Of a stretch of 64,000 nucleotides of DNA, positions 50,457 to 60,944 are shown one piece after another. Both the position numbers and the translations under genes were made by a program. The notes below the pieces were generated by a model. That model worked only from the letters and a program-made list of their open reading frames with translations, was not told the origin of the DNA and did not search any database. This DNA is from Diphasiastrum complanatum (lineage: Eukaryota > Streptophyta > Lycopodiopsida > Lycopodiales > Lycopodiaceae), in contig CM055098.1 of the NCBI GenBank assembly GCA_029204225.1, positions 5,635,246 to 5,699,245 of the forward strand, read 5' to 3'. Position 1 is the stretch's first letter. Every line of letters begins with the position of its first letter.

Positions 50457-51094
50457 TCAATGGCTTCTACGTTTGGTGTCTGGTCCGAGCCGACGAGCAA
50501 GGACATCATGGTCCCCATTACAGGCCCTTGCACATGTCCGAGTGATAGTGTCAGAGTGGAGTCCCCTGAAGCTGCTCCGACTCTTGACGAACCAACCACA
50601 AAGCCATCAAGAGGCACCTGTTCTTGAGGACCCTAATCGTCGAAGATCCCAAGGAAATCATTGAGAATCGACCCGGAAGCAGCTACCTCACTGTCCAGAA
50701 AAGCCTGAGTGGCGTCGCGCTGGCTCTGTGTTGGAGAGGGGCTTCACTGACCTCACACCAAAATCATGCTGCTCATCCAGAGGTGTTTGTTTTTGCCCCT
50801 GCTCCTGCCCCAGCTCATCCATTGTCTCTTGCTGCTGCCCAAGCTCCTCCATTGCCACCTGCTCCTGCCCCTGCACCTGCTTACAATCCATGGGAACTTG
50901 CCCAAGATCATCCATTGTTGCCTACTCATCCTAAGTTTTGTCCATTTCCTCCACTGCAGGTTCAATGCTGCTACTTCTGCTCCTACTCCTACTCCTTGGG
51001 TGCCTTTCTTGTGCTTCTATTGCTTCTAAAGCCGCTTGGTGCAATAACGTTGTTTCCCTTGGATTCCGCCTTGCTGTTTGTTTCGTATGTGCCA
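50457..51094 (-). pseudogene. ORF with histone H3-tail-like N-terminus and Q/E-rich body
   Basis: I do not recognise the protein as a whole. The start codon at 51094 opens MAHTKQTARRNPRETT. Histone H3 begins MARTKQTARKS, so eight of the first nine residues agree, and the one difference (CAT for CGT) is a single transition. After that there is no H3 similarity: an Ala/Glu helix, an RSRSRSRSSS stretch, an acidic segment, two TAG codons (CAG would fit) and a Q/E/M-rich body (EELGQQQETMDELGQEQGQK). A stop at about 50688 is followed in another frame by VPLDGFVVGSSRVG and QTPNVEAIE, where the copia LTR cuts it. Loss of the 3' end and the stops indicate a dead copy. Confidence 0.55.
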
Positions 51095-51107
51095 TAAACT
51101 AGGTCGC

Positions 51108-51124
51108 CATGTAGATATAATAGA
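51108..51124 (-). promoter_or_regulatory. Possible TATA box
   Basis: Minus-strand CTCTATTATATCTACAT lies about 20-30 bases before the start codon of the H3-tail-like ORF. That is close for a TATA box plus leader, so this is a weak assignment. Confidence 0.2.
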
Positions 51125-51780
51125 GTACTAATGTATAGGAATTGCAATAACGACACTAATTTGCACTTGTGTGAGCATAGCAAGATGATTCAACCTATGA
51201 ATAACAAAGGAAACTCTCTAACACTAAGAATGAAATGGCGACATGGGGACCCACACACCCTTATATAATGTGCCATTCCAATTATAGCAAGCATTCCAAA
51301 AAGATCTCTTGATTGTTCAAAAATAGTAAAGTAAGAAATATATACACAATGAAATAATTCTACACATTTCCAAAACATGTAATCAACAATTTCTTATAGA
51401 AAATGTCTAGTCAAAACATTTACATTGCAATTGCATACCAAACTAAACGATAGCTAATGCCCTAACAAACATGGAAACGATAGAACCAAATCTCTGATGA
51501 AATCCCATCGGATAGATCAATGTTATTAGTTAAAGCTAGTACATCAGAGCAACTCATAGTTCATGTATTTTTACGGTGACCGAATCTAAAAAAGATGCGC
51601 ACTTTTGGTGTTTTTCCATGCGTCTCTTGATCTGCAAAACTAGACACCACCATTTCAATATTAAAATTCATTTTATATATGTGTTCAACAACCATTTACA
51701 AAATTTAGAAGCACGTTTAACACAGACTTCTCACACTTCATCATTTGGCATATGGATGAGTAGTTCAAATTCTTGATGTC
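51125..51780. other. Non-coding
   Basis: AT-rich, no recognisable gene. No 5' LTR of the copia element that begins downstream was found here. Confidence 0.35.
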
Positions 51781-51814
51781 TCGTCTCTACATCCAGGCTA
51801 TCCCATCGACAGTG

Positions 51815-52430
51815 AGCAAACTTGAATCGCCTATAAATGAAACTGAAGGAGCATGTTTGGCGTGCAATGTGATATCTTATTGTCATCGTCTCATGACAAA
51901 TATCACACTTGCATAGAAGAAATTCCTACGACAACAGGCAAGGAGCTACGTGAATGGAGGGAGAAAAATGACAAGGCAGTAGCCTTGCTATCATCTTCCA
52001 TCGAAGATAGTCTCACACTTGACCTGGCTACACTCTCCAAAGCTAAGGAGATGTGGGATGCATTACTCACCAGATTTCAGACGAAATCAAGAAGTCAAAT
52101 CATGATGCTGGAAGATCAGCTGACGAATTTGCAGTGGGATGGAAAAGACCTCACTTCTTTCGTAAGAAAGATGAAGGATTTGTTTCTGTTACTACATAAC
52201 TCTGGAGCAGAGAACGTTGTGTTAGCTGAGAGGCAGCTCACGTACTTGTTGAGAGCCTTACCCAAATCATTCCAGACGACAAGGACCCTGCTCGTGAAAG
52301 CCTCAAAAAGGCGATTGTCAAGATTCGAGAGGAAGTCAAGGCCAGAGAACATCTTGATCACAAAGATGTTCTGACTAGGCCCTCTATGACAACAAAGAAA
52401 AATCCAAGAAGCAGTTTAAGCCTAAGAGGG
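51815..52430 (+). pseudogene. Copia A gag
   Basis: An open stretch of 173 codons encodes a UBN2-type gag: WREKNDKAVALLSSSIEDSL, AKEMWDALLTRFQTKSRSQI, LEDQLTNLQWDGKDLTSFV and LTYLLRALPKSFQTTRTLL. The first residues in a complete gag (K-L-x-G-x-N-Y/F) lie in another frame upstream. A frame change near 52310-52370 separates it from the zinc-knuckle part. The protein would form the cytoplasmic particle. Confidence 0.85.
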
Positions 52431-52812
52431 AGTCGAATCAGAGGCAGGATCGTGACCAACAAGCAGAGGGGACCAGCAAGAGCAATTGGAAGAGCAAAGG
52501 GAGGTCAAAATAACAAGGTGCAGAAAGAAGACTTGCGTGAGATGTAGAACAGACGGACATACAGTAGATACATGCTGGCTCAATTCCAAGATTGAGTGTA
52601 TCCATTGCCATAAGAAAGGTCACGCAACCATGGATTGCCGCCAGAACCCGAGAAACAAATCAGCACAGAACAGACAAGAGAACAACAATAGTTCATCCTA
52701 TGTCAAGGAGCCCAAGAGCTCAAAAATGGGCGAAGAAAGAACGAACAGAAACTGTTCGACCGTCTATATCTGTGAAGACGTGTGTGCAACATTAACATCT
52801 GACACACATTGA
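52431..52812 (+). pseudogene. Copia A gag C-terminus with two zinc knuckles
   Basis: CVRCRTDGHTVDTC and CIHCHKKGHATMDC are both C-X2-C-X4-H-X4-C zinc knuckles in one frame, within K/R/Q/N-rich sequence. They bind element RNA. This frame is open from about 52486 to 52812. The usual copia gag has one knuckle; a pair is less common. Confidence 0.85.
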
Positions 52813-52813
52813 G

Positions 52814-53160
52814 ATGATTCTAGACTCAGGAGCCACCTCACACTTTGTGACATCAAGACGAATAATGTCTGATTTCAAAAGTGCAGATCCCTCAAGATTC
52901 ATAGTTCTTGGAGATGGATCTAGACATCAAGTGAACGGTATTGGTTCACTATGGCTCAACACCAACGACAGAGACAGACGACTCGAAGATGTTCTATTCG
53001 TGCCTACTCTGCAATAAGACCTGCTCTCTGTAGCAAGAATAGCAGATGCAGGAATGCGTGTGACATTTTATGACAAAGCATGCAATGTGATTAATGCCAG
53101 TACCAGTACTCTGATCGCTCAAGGTAGAAGGAAAGAAAACCTATATCATCTGACCACATG
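52814..53160 (+). pseudogene. Copia A aspartic protease
   Basis: MILDSGATSHFVTSRR contains the intact DSGA active site; FIVLGDGSRHQVNGIGSL and LEDVLFVPTL follow. A TAA at about 53015 stands after L-Q where the family continues with D-L-L-S-V-A. Protease would cleave the gag-pol polyprotein. Confidence 0.88.
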
Positions 53161-54105
53161 AACTCAATGGCACTTTACCAAGCAAGCCATCATGGAGCAA
53201 TAACAGGGGCCAACATCTCGAATGCAACCAGTTCGACCTCCTGTGATGCATGTTTGAAGGTCAGGATTTCACGCACACCATTCGTCAAAGACTCCTACAG
53301 AATGACTAAGATTCTGGAGCTCGTGCATTTTGACATCTGTGGACCATTCAACGTGATCTCAGTAGGAGGTTCAAAATACTATATAACCTTCATTGATGAT
53401 TATAGCAAATTTGCCAAAGTGTATTTTATTTAGAATAAATTTGAAGCACTTGATAAATTCACAAAATATGTGAATTGGACTGAGAGATGTACATGCAGCA
53501 AAGTGAAGCAGATCAGAACAGATCGAGGTGACGAATACATCTCAAATCGCTTCACTGACTTCTGCAATGATCGTGGCATCATTCACAGAAGAACTGCAGC
53601 CTACACACCGCAACACAATGGTTTTGCTAAACGAAAGAACAGGATCCTGATGGAAGCAACCAGATGCATGATGGCTGACTCGAAAGCTCCAAGGGCACTG
53701 TGGGCTGAAGCAGTAGCTATAGCCACATACATCCAGAACTGAACAGGCAAGTCTAGTGTCCCTCACACGACACCACATGAGCTACGGTGGGGTAGAAAGC
53801 CCAATCTGTCTCACGTTAGAATCTTTGGTTGTGCAGCTTATGCACATATTCTTGATAAGCTTCGAAAGAAGCTTAATGAGAAAGCCGAGCAAGGATTTCT
53901 GGTAGGTTATGACAACAATTCGTCATACTATAGAGTCTACATGCTAGACACGAACACTGTGAAAACAGTGAGAGATGTCAGATTCGATGAGAGCAGGACA
54001 ATGGCCAATGACGATCCTGTCAGCTACAAAGTTCTGGAGAGATAGTACTATGACCTGCCGCCAATGACAGAGGGAGCAGAGGACGAACACGAAAATGAAG
54101 ATTTT
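53161..54105 (+). pseudogene. Copia A integrase
   Basis: The zinc domain is only partly visible (CDACLKVRISRTPF). The core has the first Asp in ELVHFDICGPF and the second in IRTDRGDEYI; the third position reads NGFAKRKNRI, where the usual Glu (NGVAERKNR) is Lys, so the DDE triad is lost. Stops: TAG at about 53431, and TGA at about 53741 where CGA (Arg) is expected. The C-terminal part has VRIFGCAAYAHIL and GFLVGYDNNSSYYRVYM. Confidence 0.88.
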
Positions 54106-55424
54106 TGAGTCGCCTCCCATTCGAACGACGAATCTGACGAAGAAAGATTCGAGAGGCAACCTACCGTCGCAGTTCCTGTAAACCCAGATGGTTTTGAACC
54201 GAGCAGAACAGACAAAGGCAAAGGCATAGTTGTCCCAAGAGGATCTCCCAGAAGGTCGACAAGACCATGAAGAGTGCCAGCAAGATATGTGCCAGGCAGC
54301 TTAGCTTCCACATCAGAAGAGTTCTGCAGATTCAGTGGCAAACCACAGACTTTCGAGAAAGCGATTAATAGTCCAGAGAAGGACAGATGGATCCAAGCCA
54401 TGAACGAAGAGATGGAGTCCATGAGGAAGAACCAGGTATGACATTGGAGCCATTACCGCATAAGCGCAAGATTGTCAAATGCAAATGGGTTTTCAAGCTC
54501 AAATACAGACCAGATGGAAACATCACGAAATACAAGGAAAGACTGGTAGCGAAAGGTTTCTCTCAGAGATATGGTATTGACTACTCTGAAACCTTTTCTC
54601 CTATCGTCAAACATTCATCCCTACGTCTGTTATTTGCATATGCAGCAGCTTATGACCTCAGGATCCACATTGTGGACGAGAAGATGGCCTTCTTGCATGG
54701 CGAATTAGACGAAGAGGTCTACATGGATCAACCCCCAGGATACATCTCGAATTCACTTCCTGACTATGCATGTAGAATGCACAGAAGTATCTACGGTCTG
54801 AATCAAGCCCTAAAATCATTAGGATTCAGGCCTCTGTTGGCTGATTCTAATGTATATGTCAGAGTTACAGATGGGCAGATCATCATAGTGGCTGTATATG
54901 TGGACGACACTCTGATACTTTGTAGGAGTGAGCAACTAATTGCTAAAGTAAAGGCAGACATCTCGAAACATTTCGAGATAGTGGATCTGGGAGAAGCCAA
55001 GTGTTACCTAGGCTTACAAATTGAAAGGGACTACGAGGGAGGTAAGTTATACCTTCACCAATCCAGATACACCCATAAGATCCTAGAGGACTTTGGGATG
55101 CTGAACTGCAAAGGAGCGAACACTCCAATGCTAGGGACGGTGCTGACAAGCGACAACTATCCAAGGACTGAGGAAGAGAGAGAACAAATGCAGCTCACAC
55201 CTTACAGGAAGTTGATAGGATCATTGATGTACCTTGTAGATGTCCTAATATTGCTTATGCAATTAACGAGGGATTATGGCTTGTGTTATTCTCGTTATGC
55301 AGGTTTCAGGATATTTTCCTGCAGCGGTGCTAGTTGGGCATCTCTCAAGGACGACTATAAAAGCGTCTCAGGAGGATGCACCACCGCATCAGGAGCAGCA
55401 GTTCTCTGGGTCAGCAAGAAGTAG
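54106..55424 (+). pseudogene. Copia A reverse transcriptase
   Basis: After an acidic linker, from 54387 a frame of 345 codons is open: CKWVFKLKYRPDGNITKYKE, LVAKGFSQRYGIDYSETFSP, DEKMAFLHGELDEEVYMDQP, RSIYGLNQAL, the catalytic box VAVYVDDTLILCRSEQL, and DLGEAKCYLGLQIERDY. A Gln-Ala-Leu-Lys-Ser junction after YGLN suggests a deletion of the usual QAPRAWY..L block. The end of the frame enters RNase H, with a rearranged stretch at about 55240-55330. This is the longest open pol segment of the window. Confidence 0.9.
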
Positions 55425-55807
55425 ACTATTTTAGCCCAGTCATCCTATGAAGCAGAATATGTTGCAGCAGCAATGATGGCCAACGACATAATCTGGCTAA
55501 GGCAGTTTTTGGACGAATTGGACGAAACAAGGAACAAGCCCCTGGTCTTATAGATGGACAACACCTTTGCAATACACCTGACAAAAGATCCCGTGTTCCA
55601 TTCCAGAACGAAGCACATTGCGATCAAGTACCACTTGATCAGGGATCTAATTGAAAAGAAGATACTGCGGACCACCTTCATCGGAACGAAAGACATGGTT
55701 GCTGACATCTTCACTAAAGCCCTGGACAAAGGACTCTTTGAGAGACAGAGGAGCAGTCTCGGGATTGTAAACCTATCATGCTTTGAGAGGGAGATGAAGA
55801 AATGAAA
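55425..55807 (+). pseudogene. Copia A RNase H
   Basis: SSYEAEYVAAAMMANDIIW, LDELDETRNKPLVL, a TAG (CAG expected), MDNTFAIHLTKDPVF, RTKHIAIKYHLIRDLIEKK, MVADIFTKALDKGLFERQRS and the end FEREMKK. A purine-rich tract (gagagggagatgaagaaatgaaa) then leads into the LTR. Confidence 0.88.
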
Positions 55808-56295
55808 TGTTTTTAACTACAAAGCCTTGCTAGCTTTCAACCCTCAGCCTGACGAAGATGTTCGCGAACATGAAAGTCAGGAGACACGAAGCACGAAAAG
55901 CTTCGCGAACTCAAAAGTCAAAGAAAACGAAGACGAATGGTTCGCGAACTTGAAAGTCGAAGCAGACGAAGACGAACGGTTAGCGAACATGAAAGATTCA
56001 CAAACAAGAATCTTTTGCGGTCTTGCACAAGAATCTTTTGCGGTCCAGTACGAGAGAAGGCAAACGACCAAAACAAAACCTTCTCCTGTCCTCCACGCTT
56101 CAGAGAGTACTAGTGAGATCATGCAAGTACCCAGAAGTACAGATATCTGATCTGATGGCATGACGTCAGCAGATACATTTTAGGTCGTGGCTAATTTGCC
56201 ACTCTTGTATTTCCCTGATTAGTTGTAGATGCTTAATCACTCTAATCTTAGATTTTTACATAGGGCGACTATACTTACTGGATGATACTTGACAT
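55808..56295 (+). repeat. Copia A 3' LTR, truncated
   Basis: Matches the reverse complement of 44010-44460 up to about gatgatacttga. Similarity to other LTR copies then stops, shortly before the DNA transposon. Confidence 0.75.
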
Positions 56296-56311
56296 AGAGA
56301 TTAGCAGAGTA

Positions 56312-56322
56312 CACATAGAGTG
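56312..56322 (+). repeat. Left terminal inverted repeat
   Basis: CACATAGAGTG, 11 of 11 bases inverted at 60867-60877. Preceded by gta. Confidence 0.65.
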
Positions 56323-56339
56323 TAAGGTAGTAACAGCAT

Positions 56340-57706
56340 CAACATGCTCCTCATAAGGTCCAACCGTTGAGGCCAGAAGTAATTTGGACTCAAACCCCGG
56401 GCAGAAGTCCTACAAGATAGCGCTCCTTCATACACAGTAGGCCTTTGGTGCAGTTTGTGGAAGTGGAGCATCTGCAAGATGCTTTGATAATGCTTTGCAC
56501 TTGACCAGCTCAGTGGGCCCATCAGGACTATATACTCATTGCTGAAACAGAAGATATAGTTGTCAGGGAATTGTCCAATGTAGTATGCTAGGGATGCATC
56601 TGGCCTTCGCTTTGTTCTCACGAGAGCCTCCGCTCCTCATTGCAAAACTGTCAATCTCCACCGCATACTGCAATACATTATCTAAGAATGTTATAATTAC
56701 AATGAACAGATTCAGAAATGGCAATAAGCATGGACGAGAGTATTTGTTGACAAAGAGCTTGCCTGAGATCCTTCATCCTCATTCTTACTTTTTGCAAGCA
56801 CAATTCCATGGCCTCTGTATGGCATCTCAGTTGTGGAAATCGGTAATTTCCGAAAATGTTTATGCTCAACCTCCGGTGGTTGCAAAGTCTTTAGTTCACA
56901 CAAAATTTTTGCTAGAGCTTGCTCAGTAGTATATGCGTCATCTCCAATCAGCTGTCGAAATGTATCGTCTAGCACTGAGTGGTCAAAGGTGTTGGTGCCA
57001 TTTTGCAATTTCACTAATCCTGCCAACATCTCATCCTCTCGTAAGCCGAGGATATGTTGCAAGTCATGCAGAAACAAATACTCTTGCCCATTAATTATCA
57101 CTGGGGCAAGGTCACGTATTCGCAACATGTGATCGGAGTCGTCTACGTCCTCCGGTTAGGCAGATGTTGATGCAACTGAAGCCATCTGCCGTGCAAGCTT
57201 TGCTTCCTTCACGGGTGTTAATTCCTCTTCTGCTCCTTGCTCTTCCATTTCGTTGACGTTCACACTAGGATCCTGTTTTTCTTCAGCGGTATTTGTAGGA
57301 AATTCATTCAACAAAAAAATCATAGTAATTTCACCTGACAAGAACTTGTTTCCTACACTTTTGAAATTAAAATTTAATTGTTGATCGTGCGTTAACTCCA
57401 AAAAGTGCTCGTTCCCTAGGTGGCTACAAACCTGTTGAGTCGGACAGCAAAAGCTCTATCTCCTTTCCATATATATGTTAGCAAATTATACGGAATCCAA
57501 GAAATATCGTAGCCAGGTATTCTTACCGAGTAAGGCATCAAGTTCTCTCTTATATACTCACTTACATACCTGAAATCATCACTATTCGCACGTAGAGTTG
57601 CTAGGGTATCTATTCTGGCAGTGAACATAGCATAGATGCGATCTATTTCATCAACAAATGTTGTGTCGGCCAATAGATTTGCCAACTTTGTCTTCGAAGG
57701 ATGCAT
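56340..57706 (-). pseudogene. Second gene of the DNA transposon, unknown function
   Basis: I do not recognise this protein. The ATG at 57706 opens MHPSKTKLANLLADTTFVDE, then IYAMFTARIDTLATLRANSD, and YIWKGDRAFAVRLNRF. A frame change near 57415 leads to ELTHDQQLNFNFKSVGNKFL and an acidic stretch. A TAA at about 57154 (CAA would fit) interrupts one frame that continues with LRIRDLAPVIINGQEYLFLH and DLQHILGLREDEMLAGLVKL. An acceptor (GATAATGTATTGCAG) near 56671 may start a last exon with TKRRPDASLAYYIGQ. CACTA elements often encode a second, DNA-binding protein, so a TnpA-like role is a guess by position only. Confidence 0.5.
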
Positions 57707-57994
57707 CTTGAACGTAATGAGACAATACAAAAGACTATTAGTACGAGTGCAAGTGCAAAGCATTTACCGAAACTAAGAAAGCCAAGAGAGCAAGAAAAAT
57801 GTGTGCTTGAAAAGAGATAAAGTGGTCTTATATAAGAATTTTTTTTTTCAAAAATAGACATGATTTTAATATTGTATCAAATAAAGTCTATTTATAGTAA
57901 TCGAATAAATTATACCACTATACTTCAAAACAATGTAATATTCTCAATAGATTCTATTTGTTCATTGTGCGCTATTTCTGAAATGCCATCCTTT

Positions 57995-60619
57995 TCATTG
58001 GATGTTCTTTGCCGAGGAACCCACTGCTTCCCTACACGAACCCGACATCCTCCATTCCCTATGCCTTGCATTAGCTGTGGATGACTTCCAAGCGGCTCTT
58101 CTGGCTAAATTTGATAAAGAGATCATTGAAGTCAACCCTCGAGCCCGTGTTTCTTCGATGTTTTGTCTGCTCAAAACTCCTCTATAAAACCACTGAAATA
58201 TCTCTACCAAGGCATTGTTAAGACCTTTACCTCCACCGTGTCTTGAATTTTTTAAATACGCAGCCTTGGCCCTATAATGACTCTTCTCCATCCCTTGGGT
58301 ATTCCAAATAGCCAATGATCCATATGTCTTTAAAAACCAAGGTCCATGAGCGTACAAAATGTGCTGTTTGCAAAAGAATCTAATTAGTACATTTCACCTG
58401 GAAGAAAAAAATAAAGACAAAACACTAACCATATAATGAGTGATGTGTGTTTCTCCCCATGCATCAATCATCAATCGAGTGAATGCTTGTACTTCCGTCT
58501 GATATCTATCATAATCTTCCTCCCTCAAGTCTTTTTTATTGATAGTCAGTGACAAAGCATCAAATGCTTGCCACACTTTTGCACGTGTGGCAGCCATACG
58601 TGGATCCGAGACAATATTTGTTGTGCATTCACACACTCTCTTCCAATACTCATATTGAAGACTACTTTCTCGTCCAGTATGATTTGACAAGAAATGCCTT
58701 GCTTTGTGCCCCCCATGGAAACTTTTGCCGGCAAGTCTTGAGTTTTTTCACTCAACTCAACGTCCTTGGAAAGATTCACATGGCCTCCGTGAAGCCCCAT
58801 TTCTGATAACACTACCTCTAGATTTCGAATGCTAAGATCCGCGCGTGATTTGGCTTGCATATTCCATGCACAACAACAATGCTAATATAACAACTTGTCC
58901 AATATCCGCAATTCACCGTGCATCGTGCAAAAATGGACTCTTTCGAGAGGAATCTCTAATACAGGACTCCATGCTTTGTCTAGATTCTGCCTGTTTGGTG
59001 GAACTCGTTGGTTGCAATGCAACACACCTTTATTTCGGCCACTTTCAGACATACAATATATGCAAAAATGTTTGGCATTCGCACTGAGCCTGCAACCAAA
59101 CATGCATTTTAGGGTCTTCAAATCGGCAGCTAAGTGCCATTCCACAGTAAAATTTTGGCCATCAACACTTAGCAATTGTCCTCCACTTTGTGCTCGTATT
59201 ACCTTGGATATATTGCATCGTTCAAATACCCACTTCAACACATCTTGGGTCTCTTTATGAACTTCAAATGCAGCTATCCACCATATATGATTTTCAGATT
59301 GCACACTAAATTTATTGGACTCACTTCCAGTTGACTCCTGCAATGCTTGTTTCATCAACGTGATTGTGACACGTTCTAGTTTGTGACCTTTTACGATCTC
59401 CGCTTCATCCAACTTAATGACAAATATAGCTTTGCCTCCAATATCTGCAATACCAAATTCTTGTAAATAACATACAATTATTGTTGCTTACGAAAAATAG
59501 AAAAATTATAATTGAAATTGTTGTGAAACGAACTCACCATCTCTTTTGACATTGTAATGTCGTATCATCATTGCTTGGACCTTTTCCAGATCCAAAAATA
59601 TATTGTTGTATTGGTTATAATAAAAACAAACAATAGATCCCTTTTGCTTGCTGGATATCTTAAAAGTATCCTGAATATGGAAGAATTCACCTAATTCATT
59701 TTCTATAAATGAATTGCATTCTCGCTTTGTAGTTTGAAGCAATTTGTAAGCAGGTAATATTTGATATCGTTTCAACCCATTTTGGTCAGATTTTTTCATA
59801 AATTTTTTCAATGCTCTATATCCTTTTCGACTCACACCTCCTTGATCACACACATAAACTATTTCTCTAACATTTGGATTCGGTTGAAACCTGGTAGCAA
59901 GTCTTCTTGCAATCTTTAAACGAAATGAATTACTCGTTTCATTTCCACAATCTGCATCAAATCTTTACCCTTCATGAATTGCTTCATATGTTTGGTGCTT
60001 TGGAAATGATCTCCGACCATGTTATTCAAAAATTCTTTTGTCAATCTCTTGCGTCTTTTACTAGCACCACCACTTGGTGTCAGAACATCTAGTTTGCGCC
60101 TTTTAGTATTGTCTTTTGATTGGTCATCCGGTGAGACTCGACGCTTTCGCTGAAATCCATATAATATCTTTTGAAGACTAATGTTTGAAGATTGCAATTC
60201 TTCAAACTTTGTGACAGATCTGGTGAGCTCTAATTTTAGATTTGTTATCTCTTTAGCCAATGTCTGAGTGTTTGTTGCAATGATTTTAATTGCTCATTCA
60301 TGTATGTCATATGAATGTTTGCACTATTCGCTAGCATTTCAGCTTGGATTCTTCGAGAATCCATAACTTGATAGTAGCCAAGAAGTCCTTTGGCACCATC
60401 GCCAACGAACCTTAACAAAGTATGTACATCACAAAATTGAGGAGAAATATTGGTCAATGGATTAGGTGGATACAAATCACCTTTTACCCATAGATCGATA
60501 TTTTTCATTGCTTTTAATTTCCAACAATGCATTTCGTATGAGTTTAGATTAACACCCCATGCAGCTTTGGTTATGGAATACTCCTCTAAGTTCACATGCA
60601 AGTGACATTTTGTTCCCAT
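57995..60619 (-). pseudogene. DDE transposase-like gene with introns
   Basis: The start is set at the ATG at 60619 (MGTKCHLHVNLEEYS). A coiled coil (LKLELTRSVTKFEELQSSN) and basic clusters (QRKRRV, TKRRK, SKRRKRL) suggest nuclear location and dimerisation. Then come CDQGGVSRKGYRALKKFMKK, an intron 59537-59445 (GTGAGT..TTGCAG), VIKLDEAEIVKGH (candidate first Asp), HLAADLKTLKCMFGCRLS with the second Asp and HFCIYC (C-X2-C), VHFCTMHGELRILDKLL, an intron from 58429 to 58364 and AHGPWFLKTYGSLAIW with NTQGMEKSHYRAKA, where the Glu is the likely third residue. D-L-K followed by a CxxC insert recalls CMC-type transposases. Defects: frame changes near 60255, 59925 and 58690, and a TAG at about 58857 (TGG expected). 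Confidence 0.7.
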
Positions 60620-60866
60620 CTTGAAAAAGTCCAAGGTCCAAGAAGATCTTCAAAAACGAATTTGGCTTAATGTTAGTTTGAAGTATGCATTTGAAATGAG
60701 CTAGACATGGAGTATTGTGTCATGCCTAGGTCCTATGTGTTGTACTTTTGGGATGACATTCAATGATAGGCTTTGTCCTACTCTAAGGTTACCCTAGTAT
60801 AGTCTATGTAACAAACCTACTAAAGTCTATGAAAATAGATCTTAGAGATAGCTCTTAACTCAAGCT

Positions 60867-60877
60867 CACTCTATGTG
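60867..60877 (-). repeat. Right terminal inverted repeat
   Basis: CACTCTATGTG, followed by gta. Confidence 0.65.
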
Positions 60878-60944
60878 GTAACCCATGGTAAAGGTGCCAC
60901 GTAGGATGGATTAGCATTACACTAATTATGATTAAGAAACTTGT

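Larger units (their letters stand above)
51781..56295 (+). mobile_element. Ty1/copia element, family A, plus copy (best preserved)
   Basis: Gag, zinc knuckles, protease, integrase, reverse transcriptase, RNase H and the first part of the 3' LTR follow in Ty1/copia order. It lacks a recognisable 5' LTR. At least five premature stops occur. Minus copies of the same family lie at 17795-26269 and 43150-45150. Confidence 0.88.
56312..60877 (-). mobile_element. CMC/CACTA-like DNA transposon, 4.57 kb, two genes
   Basis: Ends are CACATAGAGTG at 56312-56322 and its exact inverse CACTCTATGTG at 60867-60877. The trinucleotide gta stands outside both ends (56309-56311 and 60878-60880). Inverted ends starting with CAC and a 3-bp target duplication are typical of CACTA/CMC elements. 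Between them are a multi-exon DDE-type transposase gene (60619-57995) and a second gene (57706-about 56340), both on the minus strand. The right end has several further ctatg(t/a) motifs (near 60741, 60803, 60827), possibly subterminal binding sites. Both genes carry defects. Confidence 0.7.

Noticed and set aside
50624-51097. Plus-strand Pro/Ala-rich ORF
   Set aside because: It is the shadow of the Q/E-rich minus-strand ORF, which has a meaningful start and a coherent composition.
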